Position numbers and translations under genes: made by a program
Shown here: piece after piece, positions 33,896-47,075 of the stretch
How positions within the stretch are numbered: the first letter of the stretch is position 1
Layout: every line of letters starts with the position of its first letter
Origin: Berghia stephanieae
Lineage: Eukaryota; Mollusca; Gastropoda; Nudibranchia; Aeolidiidae
Length of the DNA: 64,000 bases
Assembly: GCA_034508935.3 (NCBI GenBank)
Contig: CM067444.1
Span: 78,308,889 to 78,372,888, forward strand
Direction: 5' to 3'
The notes under the pieces: generated by a model
Seen by the model: only the letters and a program-made list of their open reading frames with translations
Told to the model about the DNA's origin: nothing
Databases searched by the model: none

Positions 33896-34151
33896 ACACT
33901 TTTCATGTCAATAGATCGGTTCATAATGATGAAATTATTTTTTATTCCTTTCCACAAGAAACCTTTTTCTTCAGATATCAATTGATTTAGATGGTCCCTA
34001 ATTTGTCAAACATTCATCAACCGGGATAAAAAAAAAAACACCAAATGAAATGTCGTACATTAATCTACCAAATTTGTTATGCTGATGACAGGTTTCATCC
34101 TCAAACCTCAAAACTTTATGATTAAGAATCGTTTTATCTTTAAGTGATCCT
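33896..34151. other. No gene recognised
   Basis: Short AT-rich stretch, nothing recognised. Confidence 0.4.
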
Positions 34152-34385
34152 TCAGAGCCGCTAGGTCCGTGGAGCCGGATTTATCCCGGTTTCAGTTGCG
34201 TGAAACCAACAAAAGCAATTGCATAGAATCCTTTGGATAGGACGCTAGTCTGTCACAAAGAGACAGGGCTACCCAATCATTGCTGGGTGGACAAGTGGGG
34301 GGGGGGGGGGGGGGGGGTCAGAATAATATATCATGGTCTTTGCGTGTGAAGTGAGTGCTCTACCAACTGCACTATCGGCACCCAC
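34152..34385 (-). mobile_element. SINE-V copy with expanded poly(C)
   Basis: Minus strand: 'GGGTGCCGATAGTGCAGTTG' and 'GTAGAGCACTCACTTCACAC' (head, CAC in the anticodon-loop position), 'TATTCTGA', C21 (34297-34317), 'CACTTGTCCACCCAGCAATG', 'GTCCTATCCAAAGGATTCTA', 'AACCGGGATAAATCCGGC'. Confidence 0.75.
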
Positions 34386-34737
34386 GCTTATTTTATCTTT
34401 AAAATGTTTTAAAATTAACATGATATCTTTATTACCACTTTATACTTTATATTCATATTCTATTTGCCTCAACTCTACTTGCCTTAGTTGATATATGATA
34501 CTTTTTATACATGCATTTTTGACACTGCATAAACACAAGGAACTCAAGTTCTGACAATATATTTATGTATTGTGAATATATTGTAAGAACTGCCGCAATA
34601 ATAGTGTTCCTGCTGGGGACGATAATATCGGCACCATTCCCATGCAAGGAACGGGACTTATGTCGTTTCAGTTCGCGCTTTGGAAATGAATACAGAAATG
34701 AAATCCAATAGCTTGTTAATCTCCGGACGGATTTCTT

Positions 34738-34751
34738 TGCTCTCTCTTCTC

Positions 34752-34815
<64 letters not shown>
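34738..34815. repeat. (CT)n microsatellite
   Basis: Near-pure CT array ending in CTTT units. Confidence 0.97.
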
Positions 34816-34827
<12 letters not shown>

Positions 34828-34884
34828 ACTCGCTCTCTCAGACACAATCTGTCTATCTTTCTCCTCTCACACACTCGTTTATCT

Positions 34885-34887
34885 ATC

Positions 34888-34931
<44 letters not shown>

Positions 34932-35029
34932 CCTATCTATCTATCTATCTATCTATCTATATCTATCTATCTAACCATCTATCTATATAACCATCTATCT
35001 ATCTATCTAGGCTATCTATCTATCTATTG
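34885..35029. repeat. (TATC)n microsatellite, left array
   Basis: TATC tetranucleotides with ACC and AACC variants. Separated from a matching right array by the module at 35030-35154. Confidence 0.96.
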
Positions 35030-35275
<246 letters not shown>

Positions 35276-36650
35276 CGATGTATCTAGTATATCTACCTAG
35301 TATATCTAGCTGTCTTCATTTTTTTCTGTATAAACTAGATAGAAGAACGTGAATGATACCAGTATCAAATAATGATTCAATCTAAAAGAATTAATGAATA
35401 GAATGGATTTAAGATGGAACATTTTGGTTAGCATAATGTTGTATATTTATTTCTACATCCCGTTCATTGAACCCGCTGTTTGCTCAGACGGATATCTAAT
35501 ATAATAATATTTGCAAGAACTGCCGTAAACAAACACAAGCTTTTCCCTGGCGAAAAGCAATAGGCGATAGAAATAACACGATAACCATTATAACTGAGAC
35601 TGAACACGCTGAAACGTTTAGCCCAGACGTAAAGTGTAGATATTATGACACAGTCATCTTTTATCATATTCTTGTTCTTTGGAATAGTTGCATTGATGGC
35701 CCATAAAACTATTTGCATAACAACTCTTTGAAGTTTTCAAAATTAAGCATTTTTCCTGCACTATCTCCTCTAACAAAAGGAATATAATATAATGGAAGTG
35801 TTGTCGTCTTTTTAAAGAGATGGTATGTATTGAAAGGGGTGTTTAAATTATTGAACTTAAAAGGGTTTGAAAATGCAGTATCCCAAATCAAAATGCTGCA
35901 CTAAAGTAGGGATGTAAACAATACAACAATTGCACCGCCCAATGCCTGAATCCAATAGATGTATGCATTAAGGAGATGCTCAACCAGTGTCTTTTTACGT
36001 GCAAATCTGAAAATTATAAATTTCAGATAGGTGTGGTGTTAAAGTTGTGTCAGTTGTCAGTGCAATAGATTGCTTCTTTGCTTTGATGCAATGGGCCGAC
36101 TCTTAATAGTCTGATTTTACTATTATTAATGCACAAAAAGAAAACAATAACTCAATGTACATCTTGTATCCTATATCTATTGTTGATCCTGAAATTAGTT
36201 TGAAAATATTTATCACGTACTTGGCATGGGAGTGAGTAGGAGGAAAGCCAGAGATAAACTTTATACTGAAAAAGCACATTTAACTCTTAATATCAACACG
36301 TTGTCGATTTACACTTCATGCCGATTTTGTCGTTCTTCGGACCTAATCATTAGTGAAATCATACATGACCCCAAACTGTATTTTATGGGTAAATGGAAGT
36401 TTATTTGGATTTGGCACCGATTTAACCATTCGTTTGTGAAGAAAAGGAGGCGACTGGTGAAAGATTTATCAAGGAATTTATATTCAAAACTTTCTCACTG
36501 ATAATATCTAGCTAGATTGTCCTTGTTTATCTTTCACGTATCTGTCCTAACCGATTCATTATCATACTTGTTGACTGCCGGCCATCACGAATCAGTTGTT
36601 GTGTTAGGTCAAATTTATTCAAATGTAGGTGTGAATAAGAGGGAGAAGAA
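35276..36650. other. No gene recognised
   Basis: AT-rich DNA. Frames at 35464-35718 (minus) and 36226-36501 (plus) show no domain, codon pattern or splice context. Confidence 0.45.
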
Positions 36651-36778
36651 ATCTGCCGTACTCTGAAAAACCGTATTTTAAAGTTTGGCCAGAAAACTCG
36701 TCCGTCAAATATCGATCGATTACAATTAGCCCTGTCTTGTCAAAAACTTCAAATCTGGGACTGGACTTCGGTGATTTG
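36651..36778. mobile_element. TTAA foldback family, left half only
   Basis: 'CTGCCGTACTCTGAAAAACC', 'TTTGGCCAGAAAACTCGTCC', 'CAAATATCGATCGATTACAA', 'GTCAAAAACTTCAAATCTGG'. The right arm is missing; a SINE-A body begins at the break. Confidence 0.85.
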
Positions 36779-36990
36779 AATACCGTTCTGAGTGGTGCAA
36801 AGTTGAGTCTTTTGAAAATAATGTTCTTTCTTACATTCTCTCGCGGCACTCAAGAAGTTGGCCGATAACAGCGTTGTCTCAGTCTTTAAATACATTGCAA
36901 TAGCGCCTAAAGGGCGTCATTTCTTATCCTACAGGTTGGTGTTTGGCTGGGGACCCCCCGTGTAAAACGCCTTTCACATTTAATAGATAT
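36779..36990 (+). mobile_element. SINE-A copy, head-truncated
   Basis: 'GTGGTGCAAAGTTGAGTC', 'TTACATTCTCTCGCGGCACT', 'AACAGCGTTGTCTCAGTC', 'GCGCCTAAAGGGCGTCATTT', 'GTAAAACGCCTTTCAC'. The tRNA-like promoter is lost. Confidence 0.8.
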
Positions 36991-37867
36991 AATTCAAGCT
37001 AATTATCAAGGTCACTTTGAAAACCTAAATCTATAACACAAGACATCATAGTGTGAGCTCATGGTTTTTAACTATGGTCATGCCTAAGCAATAAAAGCTA
37101 AGCAATAATGAATTAAATACTATTTAGTACGACCAAATTGTAATGATTATACTTATGACAGGAATGATAATGACATCGTTGTCGAAAGTTACTCTATATG
37201 AATTTAGGACAACTGTCATATAAAAAGAGATTTATGACCATTCAAATGGTGAACGCTGAGAACAAATCATACTTATGATAATTATAAAGGAACAAAATAC
37301 CTCTACGAAAACCAGCAATTCCCTTGAGTTATTGTATTTGTTGGTGGTCGATGTTAATGCTTTGTGGTTTGGGGCAATTTGAATGGGTAATGAGGTAATC
37401 AGCTGATCTTGTTGACCAACGCTCTTGTACAGTAGGTGGTTTGTGTTTTTCATGACACATTGAGTCACAATGGTTTAAACGTGTTTTTCTTTCATCATTC
37501 AATCTGCCATACATTGACAAAATCACTTTTAAAAACATGTAGCCCCCAATAAAGTTTAAAGTAAAGCGGAGTATCTTTGAACACTTTTCAATTCAAAAGC
37601 TTTCTCCATCTAGGAAAATCAATGGAACAGGCCGCTCAATAATTCTTTGACCAGTTACTGCTTGGGTATGTGGTTTGTGTTTTTCTTGATATATTGAATC
37701 TCAATAGCTGAGAAGTAATTTCTTTTCATCCTCTATGAAAAGGAAACATGGTTCAATATGGCCTACTGAGGGAATGAATGAAACACATGAAGCGCATTGA
37801 TTATTGATTATTTTAAATTCTTGTAATTATGTCCATGTTATTTCTTTTTTTTGTCATCTACTCCATT
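36991..37867. other. No gene recognised; local duplication
   Basis: 37408-37510 and 37648-37735 share 'GGTGGTTTGTGTTTTTC' / 'TGTGGTTTGTGTTTTTC' plus an 'ATTGA.TC.CAAT' stretch, an old local duplication. Confidence 0.45.
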
Positions 37868-38092
37868 ATGCTCTGGCAAAACATATTTTTCTACCCAAAA
37901 AATGCCAGAAAAAATGTACTTCAAAAATCGATCGATCAGCATGACCCTTCCAGTGTCAAACTAATCATACTGAGAGTTTAAGTTGTTGTTTGTTTTTGGG
38001 ACTTTTTTGTTTTTTGTTGTTTTTTTAAAGGTCACTTTGAACGATCGATATTTGAAGGACTAGTTTTCTGACCAAAATCAAAACAAAACAAC
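37868..38092. mobile_element. TTAA foldback family, divergent copy
   Basis: 'ATGCTCTGGCAAAACATATT', 'CTTCAAAAATCGATCGATCA', then 'GGTCACTTTGAACGATCGAT' and 'ATTTGAAGGACTAGTTTTCT'. Centre is T/G-rich and expanded. Confidence 0.7.
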
Positions 38093-38137
38093 AACAAAAA
38101 AAACTTGTAACGACGGTGTAATGGGTACGACACAAAG

Positions 38138-38413
38138 GACATTGTAGTCTTTCAGAGCCGTATTGTTCATGGAATTGAAGTTCGTCTCGGTTTCTGCAGC
38201 ATTAAGCGGACATTGACAACCTCTTGTTGCCTTCCCGAAAGGTTAAACTGACTCAGGTACTTCGCTGAGTGAACAGATGAGTCAGAAAAAGCAATTCTCC
38301 TCATAGTGGGATTAAACTACATTGTTGGGTGAACAGAATAAGAGTCCGAAAAACAATTCAAAATGATCCCTCGCTTGTGAGGATGGTGCTCTACCAATTG
38401 AACCATCAGGACC
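38138..38413 (-). mobile_element. SINE-V copy without poly(C)
   Basis: Minus strand: 'TCCTGATGGTTCAATTGGTA' and 'GAGCACCATCCTCACAAGCG' as head, then a body in which the poly(C) position is replaced by unrelated sequence. The 3' part 'GAAACCGAGACGAACTTC' corresponds to the family's 'AACCGGGATGAACTCC'. Confidence 0.6.
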
Positions 38414-38778
38414 CTTAACCCTTTCCTTACCAACAATAGGAAAATCGTCACATACGATGCTACCAAAATTTTTATCATTTAGTGCATCATAAATTTGAAC
38501 GAAAATATTTTGTTACAGTTATAAAATCTTGACACTGTGATGTAGAGCTCAATTTGCTGAACAATATTATGTATAGAATGTACTTGTTGCTTTTCTGTTT
38601 GAGTTAGAAAAATCTGTTTTTGTGTTGGGTGGGTGTGAAAACCCAATTATCATTAAGAGCAGTTACGTCATTACAACAACTGCGTTGATGCGAATGAACT
38701 GTCCACTTTACCTCACTTCACAGCCACTTCATACAAACGGTCAGTTGGCCTTTGTATTTCAATTTGGACTTTCATCCG
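38414..38778. other. No gene recognised
   Basis: AT-rich stretch between two SINE-V sequences. Confidence 0.4.
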
Positions 38779-38842
38779 AAATAGAGCTCAGTTCTTTTGA
38801 TTGTAAAGCGAGTGCTCTACCAAATGAGCTCTCCGGACCCCC
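38779..38842 (-). mobile_element. SINE-V-like tRNA head
   Basis: Minus strand 'GGAGAGCTCATTTGGTAGAG' and 'CACTCGCTTTACAATCAAAA' match the SINE-V head. No recognisable body follows. Confidence 0.5.
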
Positions 38843-39139
38843 ACTCAAAGGTTTAATTTATTGGCAGAGTAGCCGCCTTGCGTGCGAGCGAATCTGTAAT
38901 TATCTTTAACCCTCACCCCCACCCCTACATTCTTTGCAAAGAATAGGTATTTGATTTAGAGCTATCTAACATATTTTTTTTCTTCTACGCTTCAAATCCT
39001 GATAAAATCCGCATCCATGATCAAAATCTTTATGATCCAAACGACCATTTTACCCTTGTCGTCTTTATTGTTTATATAGGGAATCACGTTTGGATGCTTG
39101 TTATTTCTTCTTTTTTAAAAAAAATAACTCCGTTTTTAT

Positions 39140-39378
39140 AAAGCGAAATATTCCCCGCAATAAGCGATTTTAAAAGGATCCCAAGCCATCTTAACAATAT
39201 AGGATAAGCCATGATGCTTCCATGTAAGGCGCTAATACAAGATTTGTGAGACAATACAGGTACTCATTTCTCTGCTGTCAAGAATATGTGAGTTAAAATC
39301 ATTCAATAACTCAACGTTGTGCTCCCAGACAGGACTCGAGCCCGGGACTCACGGTCATACAAAGGATCACGAAGCCAA
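39140..39378 (-). mobile_element. SINE-A copy, diverged
   Basis: Printed on plus: 'GCGATTTTAAAAGGATCCCA', 'AACAATATAGGATAAGCCAT', 'GATGCTTCCATGTAAGGCGC', 'ACTCAACGTTGTGCTCCCAG', box B complement 'GGACTCGAGCCCGGGAC', head 'TCATACAAAGGATCACGAAG'. Confidence 0.7.
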
Positions 39379-40907
39379 CAAAACACATATATAAGATCTG
39401 TGAGTTTTGACACCAACTATTGTCATAATTAAAGCAATGAGACCTAACAGACACATATGGAACGGTCAGTGACACTTAATCATCCACACATTCTCTCTTA
39501 TCTTATTATTTTCTTACTCGTTCTTACATAGCCGCTGACACATACACTGGCCATTGTTATGTTTTGTAAAAACCCACCAGCCCTGAAGAGGAATAACAAT
39601 AACAACAACAACAATGATAATAACTTTGTGTATTCCATATTATATTCTCATATCTTGTTGTGGGACACTTAACCAACGTGTAAGACATCATAATATTACT
39701 GATATCTACAGGTCTTGTAGTGAGCGGAAATGTGATGTGGCCAATTGATAAAGCAGATGGTTTTATAAGATCACTATGGACGAACCAAGTTGTTGAGTTC
39801 AGATAAGGTCAGGAGAAAAACAAACAAAAAACAGAGAGATCTATTTAACAGAAGATCATTTTGTCCTAGATAACGTTGTTACACCATGCCCATCCATCGG
39901 TGTCGAGAGAGAAACTTGTTTCAATAGGCTCGACGGGTGTTAATCAGTGTCACATGACTAATACAATTACAATTTCAGAGCGATTCTATGACCTTAGAAA
40001 TTGATTAAAATTAACTGGAAAAAAAAAAACACATGTAGGTCGTAAGTTTTAGATTGAATTAAACTTAAATGAACATGATTTGAAATGAAACCCCTTTTTA
40101 GCAAAAGTGATAGACAGATCGGATAAATGGAATGCTATGGCGTGTTTTTAAAAAAATGTAACAGTAACATGTCTATACTTTGTACAAGACAACGTAAATA
40201 CTTCATCGTGATGTTCTAAAAATAGTTGCACAATATTAAATCCACTGCTCAATAGTTTTTAAAAATCCAGTAGACGATTCAAGAATTAGAAGAAAAAAAA
40301 AAGACCAAAAACAATGTTTTTAAAAAGAGAATGCACTCCGCCGGCATTTATGAAATTACCTCAAGTAAGCGAAACGAGAGCATTATTTATAAAATGTGGC
40401 ATGTTGTATTTTCTGGCCCTTTTTCACACGCTATTTTCACACCTCAGGCCGATCGGTATTTGTCGGCATTTACCTTGTGTCTGGACTCCCATTCAAAGCG
40501 ATACCTACCGATGTTAACGACCTTACACAAACATGCCGAGGATAATATGTACTCAAAATTTAATGTAAATGTACGTGGAGTTATGAACTAACCAGGAATG
40601 CCTCGAAAATACTTCTTCACAAATGGTCTTATGCGCAATTTAGAGTGAATTAAAAAATTTAAAGACTTAAGAATGGAAAATAGTTTTTAAAATGTCTTTA
40701 TTCCTCACAAAACTTCCTCTAAATAATATTCTTAACCTTTATACAGTGCTGCAACCCCTACCCATGCAAATGTGTAAAATCGAGAGCCACAATGAGTAAG
40801 ATTTTGATCAATACTGAAAACCATAACGAACTGTTATCCAGATGATCGGCAACAAGACCATACTAGAAAAATTATAATCGATATTTAGATTGATGAATTA
40901 ATAAACT
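39379..40907. other. No gene recognised
   Basis: AT-rich DNA with an AAC-rich run at 39594-39616. Two overlapping plus-strand frames at 40314-40591 have no domain. Confidence 0.45.
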
Positions 40908-41436
40908 TATAGAGCAGTAAAGTTAGGTGCCCCAAACGTAAACAATAACAAGTTGCTAGTGATTTCCGTTAGGGACCGGAATAATTTACGCACAATATAG
41001 GTCTCCCAATTTTGTAGTTTGAGTTGTAGGCAATACACTTTCAGTATTGAAAATATGTTTACATAAAATCTAACAGTTGCAGAAATAATAATATAAGGCT
41101 AAATTATTATGAAAATCAGGCTCCGAATAATTCTCGTTTTGTTCACACCAGCGCAATAATTTGCTCTGGTCTAAAAATAGATAGACTGTAACTTTTGATA
41201 AATTTTAGAAAATTTTACCTTTTGTTCCATAAAATATCCATATCTAGACATTATTTGATGCATGATCGAGTATTTATGAATATGTGTTTCTTTTGCCACC
41301 TAACAGCCAAATTTTAAAGGTTATTTTTTTCTATTATTTACATTGGAACGTGAGCTGTCAAGACAGGAACATGTGGTTTGCCACGTGCTTCTCGACCTTT
41401 GTTTACGTTTGGGGCACCTAACTTTACTGCTCTATA
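40908..41436. mobile_element. Non-autonomous DNA transposon with 36-bp terminal inverted repeats and TA ends
   Basis: Element 40910-41434 (525 bp). Its ends start TAGAGCAGTAAAGTTAGG and are perfect inverted repeats for 36 bp (through the GTGCCCCAAACG segment). TA flanks each side (40908-40909 and 41435-41436), the signature of Tc1/mariner-superfamily insertion. The interior is AT-rich and non-coding, so it is a MITE-like derivative. Perfect long ends suggest it is younger than most elements here. A frame at 41343-41564 runs through the right repeat and is not a gene. Confidence 0.85.
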
Positions 41437-41687
41437 GACAATATAAATGGTATCGACTTCCAGAATCAGATATGACCCAGACAGATAATATTTTATTTAA
41501 CTGCCAGCATAATCCACAGAGTCAGGAAACACATCAACATTCACTAAAAGAGAGTATGACTTGAAAAAAAAAACTATTTAAATTATAGAAATTGAACAAT
41601 GCGTACGATCTTCAGTAAAAAGTGTACAATGAATGAAAATGCGTAAAAATACGCATTTTTACGTAAGGTTGGCAGCACTGTCTTTAA

Positions 41688-41689
<2 letters not shown>

Positions 41690-41737
<48 letters not shown>

Positions 41738-41752
41738 GCTCTCTCTCTCTCT

Positions 41753-41808
<56 letters not shown>
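41690..41808. repeat. Compound microsatellite (CT)n(CA)n(TA)n
   Basis: CT to 41752, CA to 41776, then AT to 41808. Confidence 0.97.
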
Positions 41809-41812
<4 letters not shown>

Positions 41813-44071
41813 TGAATTTGATGATAAGTCTATCAACTCAAAATTTATGATTCATGTGTTAAATAAAACTTGAACTCAATTTATTTTGTATTAACAGACT
41901 ATACACTTTCGACTTCGTACTTGAACTCCTTTGAGTTTTTTTATTTGGACACGGAGAGATATTTTCTGCATTTAATATCTTCAATATTTCGCTCACTAAT
42001 CGTAGAATTCTTTCCTAATATTAAGAGTGGAAAATGATTGATATATAGATTTTAAGAAATTGAAGATTTTCAAAATACTGAGAGGAACTAATTAGGTATC
42101 GATTCAATGCTAGTAGTCCCACCTCATTGTCAATCTCGCTAACCGGAAGGGTGACACATAACACACGTGTTAAAAATGATGGCGTCTGTTTTCGATGGGT
42201 TTTGACGAAACGAATTTGATTTTTCGATAAAATAACCACGATATCTAAACAATCCCATAATGCACACAAACCATATTCATGTCAATTGTAATCACCACGC
42301 AAAATTTGGCGACGATTGGTCCAGTGGTTTCAGAACCTTAGCGATTTAAAAAATCCAATTTGCCAAATACAATCCTCTTTCCTCATAAACAGCGCTCTAT
42401 TAAATCATATTTTATCATATACAGTGTTGTTTTAGCAGTTTACTTCTCGGGGCCGAACCGGTAACCATATATAAAAGAAAAACTGGAAGAAAGCGAGAAT
42501 TTTGATGTTGATTCTCTAGGAACAGATGTTTTACCCAATCAAATAAAAAGGCTTAATTCTCCTCTTTGAACTCGCATCCAATAACTCATTTCATTTTCCT
42601 TGGGTCTATTTCCATGGTCACGTGGTGGGTTATGAACCAAGGTAAATGTTGTCCCTATGACCGCATCGATGTTGAAGTTACACTAATACAAAACACTAGG
42701 GAGCAATTCATAAACAAATTACTCTAATACAGTAACAAAAAAAGGGTCAGATTTTCCCGAATATTTGAAGTCATGCTGAAGAAAAATAGAACCTTTAGAT
42801 TCTCTTTGAAATTGAAACACGTGACAACTTGTTTATACACAAGTTTATACTTTAACCTTGCCCAAAGGAATAAAAATTCGATCTTGTTTGTCAGAAGAAG
42901 AAAAAAAAAACAGTTCAAGGGTTCTGATGGTATCAAATTAGTATAACTGATGGTCTGCTGGTCTTAATAACTTTACCAGAGCACCAATTAGAAACACTAT
43001 ACGAGAACAACAATAATAAATAACGTCATCTATTGCCACTAATGTATTCTCACCTGTTTCGGTTCCGGACATTTACCTGGTCTTGGACTTGGAATCGGAA
43101 TTTTAATCTCCACCCCTCCCCTATCCTCTCAGGTGTCAAGGATTACCTGTTTACAACAATTACTGATTTGTAAAGAGATAATAGATTTCATAACATTTAC
43201 AGCAAGTTTTTGTTTCACACTACATCAATGGGTAATTCTATATCGCGATATTTGTTTGTTTTCCCCGTGTCTATATTGAGATTCAGATTTTTGGACAAAG
43301 TAAATGGTTTTTTGTTTCCTGATTTAGAGAAGAAAACAATTAGAGAATCCCAGTTAGGGTCATTTACCACTCAGTTCATAAATGGTCTTCTTGAGCTAAT
43401 GACCACAAAAAATCAACAAAATTTCCGGAAACGTGATTACTTTATAAACGGCAATTCCATACGGAAGCGACCTTTCTTACTTGATGATGAATGTTGAGAT
43501 TGACCGCTGTCATGATGTTGTGATGAAATCTAACATTTATTATTACTTTGCGGATATGTTTAAATTTAACACGGGCTATTGCAGCATCACCTCATTGTAC
43601 TTAAAACTCAATATGTAAAACTTATTACCATTGTATCATAAGGTCATTGATCTTTTACTATGTCATGAGGAAAGTTGAAGTAGGACACTGCCCTTCAAAT
43701 GCCTTGGTTGAGAATTTAAAAAAAAAAAACAGACGGTAAGATCATTTATTATTGTCATGAGAATTGACAGTAGACTGATTACTCAGTTTACTAATGGCAA
43801 GACGATCGAATGTGTCCGGTTGGAATTCTTTGATTAATTTTGGTAATCGTAACAAAATGTTGGATCTTGCGCTTTATCATTTCCCTGGTTGACATACGTT
43901 GAGGAATGGGGAATGACTTTTTAGTAATAAAGACATCTTGTGATTGAGACTTTGAAGACATTTCATTGATGCCAAAATTTAGTAGAATTCTACAACTGTT
44001 TGTAACTAGTTCAGTGAAGACTGTATCGTACGGATGGACAGATCATTTGAGTCTAGAACATTGCAGAGATC
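41809..44071. other. No gene recognised
   Basis: AT-rich DNA. Frames at 42021-42269, 42724-42936 (minus) and 43210-43497 (plus) lack domains or splice support. 'GCGACGATTGGTCCAGTGG' at 42310-42328 looks repeat-like, but no second copy was found. Confidence 0.45.
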
Positions 44072-44222
44072 ACAAATACTTATCACTTGCTCTTCTGATA
44101 ACCGAAATTGTTATTTCATATTGTTGAAAAGGAAAGACTCTCAAACCAACGCAAAAAATGACAATTCCTGCAATTGAAAAACAAGCCCAAAAGTCCTTTA
44201 GGTTATCTATGTGCTCTTAGGT
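44072..44222. mobile_element. hAT-like MITE relic
   Basis: 'TTCTGATAACCGAAATTGTT', 'CTCTCAAACCAACGCAAAAA', 'CAAGCCCAAAAGTCC' and 'AGGTTATCTATGTGC' follow the family order with worn ends. Confidence 0.55.
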
Positions 44223-45659
44223 TTTAATAGTTTGTTTTTGAATTTTTTTGTTTATTTATTTTGCTCTCAATATTTTAGAATTTGAGCATAGCACGTCTTA
44301 ATTACAAGTGCTTTTAAAGATATTAATTTTGGCTAATCAGTACCTTTAGCAAAACCCCATCAAAATGGAATCAACAGATAGTTTCCGCGGATCGGAACTG
44401 TAAGGGAGCTGATGATTAGTATTGACATTTCCACGGTAATATTATAAAGGTGATAGTTGTTGAATGAAGACCTCCATATGCATTTACTCTATTCCAAGTG
44501 ACGAGTTGGCGCATGATAGGTTGATTTAGTGCCATAAATGTGTATTTTAATTCGTGAGACATAAAGGCCGACAATTCTTTCCGCTCACGCGCATGATAAT
44601 ATACGTCATCTATTCCTGGCATTTGAATTACTGACTTTGGCAACGATCTGAAATGTTCGCCTCTGCTCGGATCTAATTACAACATTTTCTTCGTTCTCAA
44701 AGTCTAATCCCCTTGTTTATGCCAATAACATAATTACACATGTCCTCTTTTAAAGAGAAAATTATTTTGTCAAGGGGTCATAACTTTAAAAATTAGCAAT
44801 AAATAGACATGTTTGCCAGTGATAATAGAATTTACGCCAAAGAAGATAATTTATTGAAATGGAAATAAACCTGTAGTAAAATGACAAATTGATTGATGAG
44901 GTGTTGCACGATTTGCATAGACAGCAGACTTTGACTGACAAGTCTCCTGATATTTTCCAACCATGCGTTATAGATGGAAATAATACACATGTCATTAAAC
45001 CCTTTCATTTATTTCGTAGACTAGATGTCAAAATGCTTAAATCAAATCTTGCTTTGGGCATGGAAGACATAAAATAATAAGTCATACAAGGATTACAAAA
45101 TGGATTGATCTGAACTGTGGCATATCAATTCATGCAGATTTTTTTCAGGTATTTTAAACGAAGCAGATCGATAAATAGCAATATTTTTTAGTTTATATGT
45201 AAATATAAGAGATAAATCTTTCTAAAACATGATTAATGAATTATTTTGTTTTACGATATGTTAAGATGAAACATAAGAATAAAAAAAATTGCATTCGTGT
45301 CTATTTTCCAAAACCAGTTTTATTGTTTACCACGCAATATTTTCTTTACTTAACTTTTTATTCATAGTATTTCAATATTTTTTAAATAATCTATAAACTG
45401 TTTGAATAGCCAAAAACAAATCAAAACAAAACGTAAAATACATAATCGTGTTCTTCTTTGTTTGGATTATGAATTTCATCCAGCCCTTTTGAAGCGTTTT
45501 GAGATGAGTTTATACGGAACACGCAAAACAAATGTATACATTAATATCATAAGTAGTTGTATCATTACTTCTACGACATTGTGATGATAATAAATTCAAC
45601 TTTCTATTGAATCTATAACAAAAGTCTCGTATTTCATTGTTTGCTAGAAGTATTGTTAA
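44223..45659. other. No gene recognised
   Basis: AT-rich DNA. Short frames at 44416-44643, 44786-45077 and 45402-45584 have no recognisable features. Confidence 0.45.
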
Positions 45660-45905
45660 TTGTGTGTTATAGCCCAATATTCAAAGCCCTTTACAGGCGG
45701 TCCAAATCAAAGGCAACATTTCTAATGAATGACAAAACATGACGCCTAAGACGGCGCTGTTATATTTTTTTCTCGACAGAGACAACACTATTGAATTAAG
45801 AGCCTTTTCCAAGGATTCAACTTTGTGCAATCCAAAGCAGGACTCGAATCGGGGACCCACCAGTCCAATGGCGAGTGTCATACAAGACCACAAAACTGTA
45901 CACTT
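45660..45905 (-). mobile_element. SINE-A copy
   Basis: Printed on plus: 'GTTATAGCCCAATATTCAAA', 'GCCCTTTACAGGCGGTCC', 'CATGACGCCTAAGACGGCGC', 'GACAGAGACAACACTATTGA', 'CCAAGGATTCAACTTTGTGC', box B complement 'GGACTCGAATCGGGGACC', head 'GCGAGTGTCATACAAGACCA'. Confidence 0.85.
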
Positions 45906-46139
45906 TATAGACTTAAGAATTTCGGAATGATTTTGTTTTCTGACATGTTTTTTTTTTTCCTTTCTGCATTGCATCTCACCTATCATAAACAACTTATCTG
46001 GGTTTGATATCTTTGTATTCTTGTATTTCTAAGCAGGATTTATTGGACATTGACATTATATCAATTTTCAAGTTTGTGATCTGGGTCATATTCATCTGAC
46101 AATTTTACCTCCAGGTTATTGAATAAATAAAAATAAACT

Positions 46140-46143
<4 letters not shown>

Positions 46144-46220
<77 letters not shown>
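46144..46220. repeat. (AT)n microsatellite
   Basis: About 76 bp of pure AT at the 3' end of the LINE fragment to its right. Confidence 0.97.
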
Positions 46221-47075
46221 TCTTCTAGGTTCCATGCCTGGTCCAGGCTTCGGATACTGCATGAATTATCTCTCTCCATTCCTCCCTGTCTCTTGCTTTT
46301 TCAAACAGCTCTTGGATTGTTAGGTTGGTGAAGCCCTTCAGTTGGTCTATGAGTGTTTTTCTTTGTCTCCCCTGGGCGCGTTTACCAGGTATTTTTCCAC
46401 AACTTGCCAGGTATTCATTCTTATCTTTCCTTACTATGTGTCCGAAAAAGGATAGTTGTCGAGCCGCTATTAAGGGCATTAGTTTCCTTTGTTGGTATGT
46501 TTGTTTTAGCACTTCTTCGTTCGATATTCTCTGCATCCTTCTCAAGCACCACATTTCAAAAGCTTCAATGTTCTTTTGTGTTTCTGCATTTGTAGTCCAG
46601 CTTTCGCATCTGTATAACAAGATTGGCCACACGTAGCACTTCAAGACTCGGAATCTAATCCCGAACGACATCTGTTTGTTTTTCAAAATGTTTCCCAGGT
46701 CCATGAAGGCCTGTTTGGCTTGAGTTATTCTTGCTCGTATGTCTCGGTTACATCTTCCATCTGTTGTCACTATTGAACCTGGTATTTAAAACTTTCTACG
46801 TTGGTAAGTTGCTCGCCGTGAATCGTTATATTGCAGGTGTTGTTGTTTTCGGGGTTTTTCTGTATTACCATGCATTCCGTTTTGGTGATATTCACTTCCA
46901 TTCCCTTGGCTTCACTATCTACTACCACTTTGTCAACAATCTTTTGAAGTTGGATTTCTGATGTTGCAATGAGTACCGTATCGTCTGCGTATCTTATATT
47001 ATTTATGTTGTGACCTCCTACTTTTATTCCCTCCATATTAGTTATGCCCCTCATGATTGTTTCTTGGTATAGATT

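Noticed and set aside
41343-41564. Plus-strand frame of 73 codons
   Set aside because: Runs through the right inverted repeat of the TA-flanked element.
42295-42345. Repeat-like phrase 'GCGACGATTGGTCCAGTGG'
   Set aside because: Resembles phrases seen in many invertebrate repeats, but only one copy here and no boundaries.
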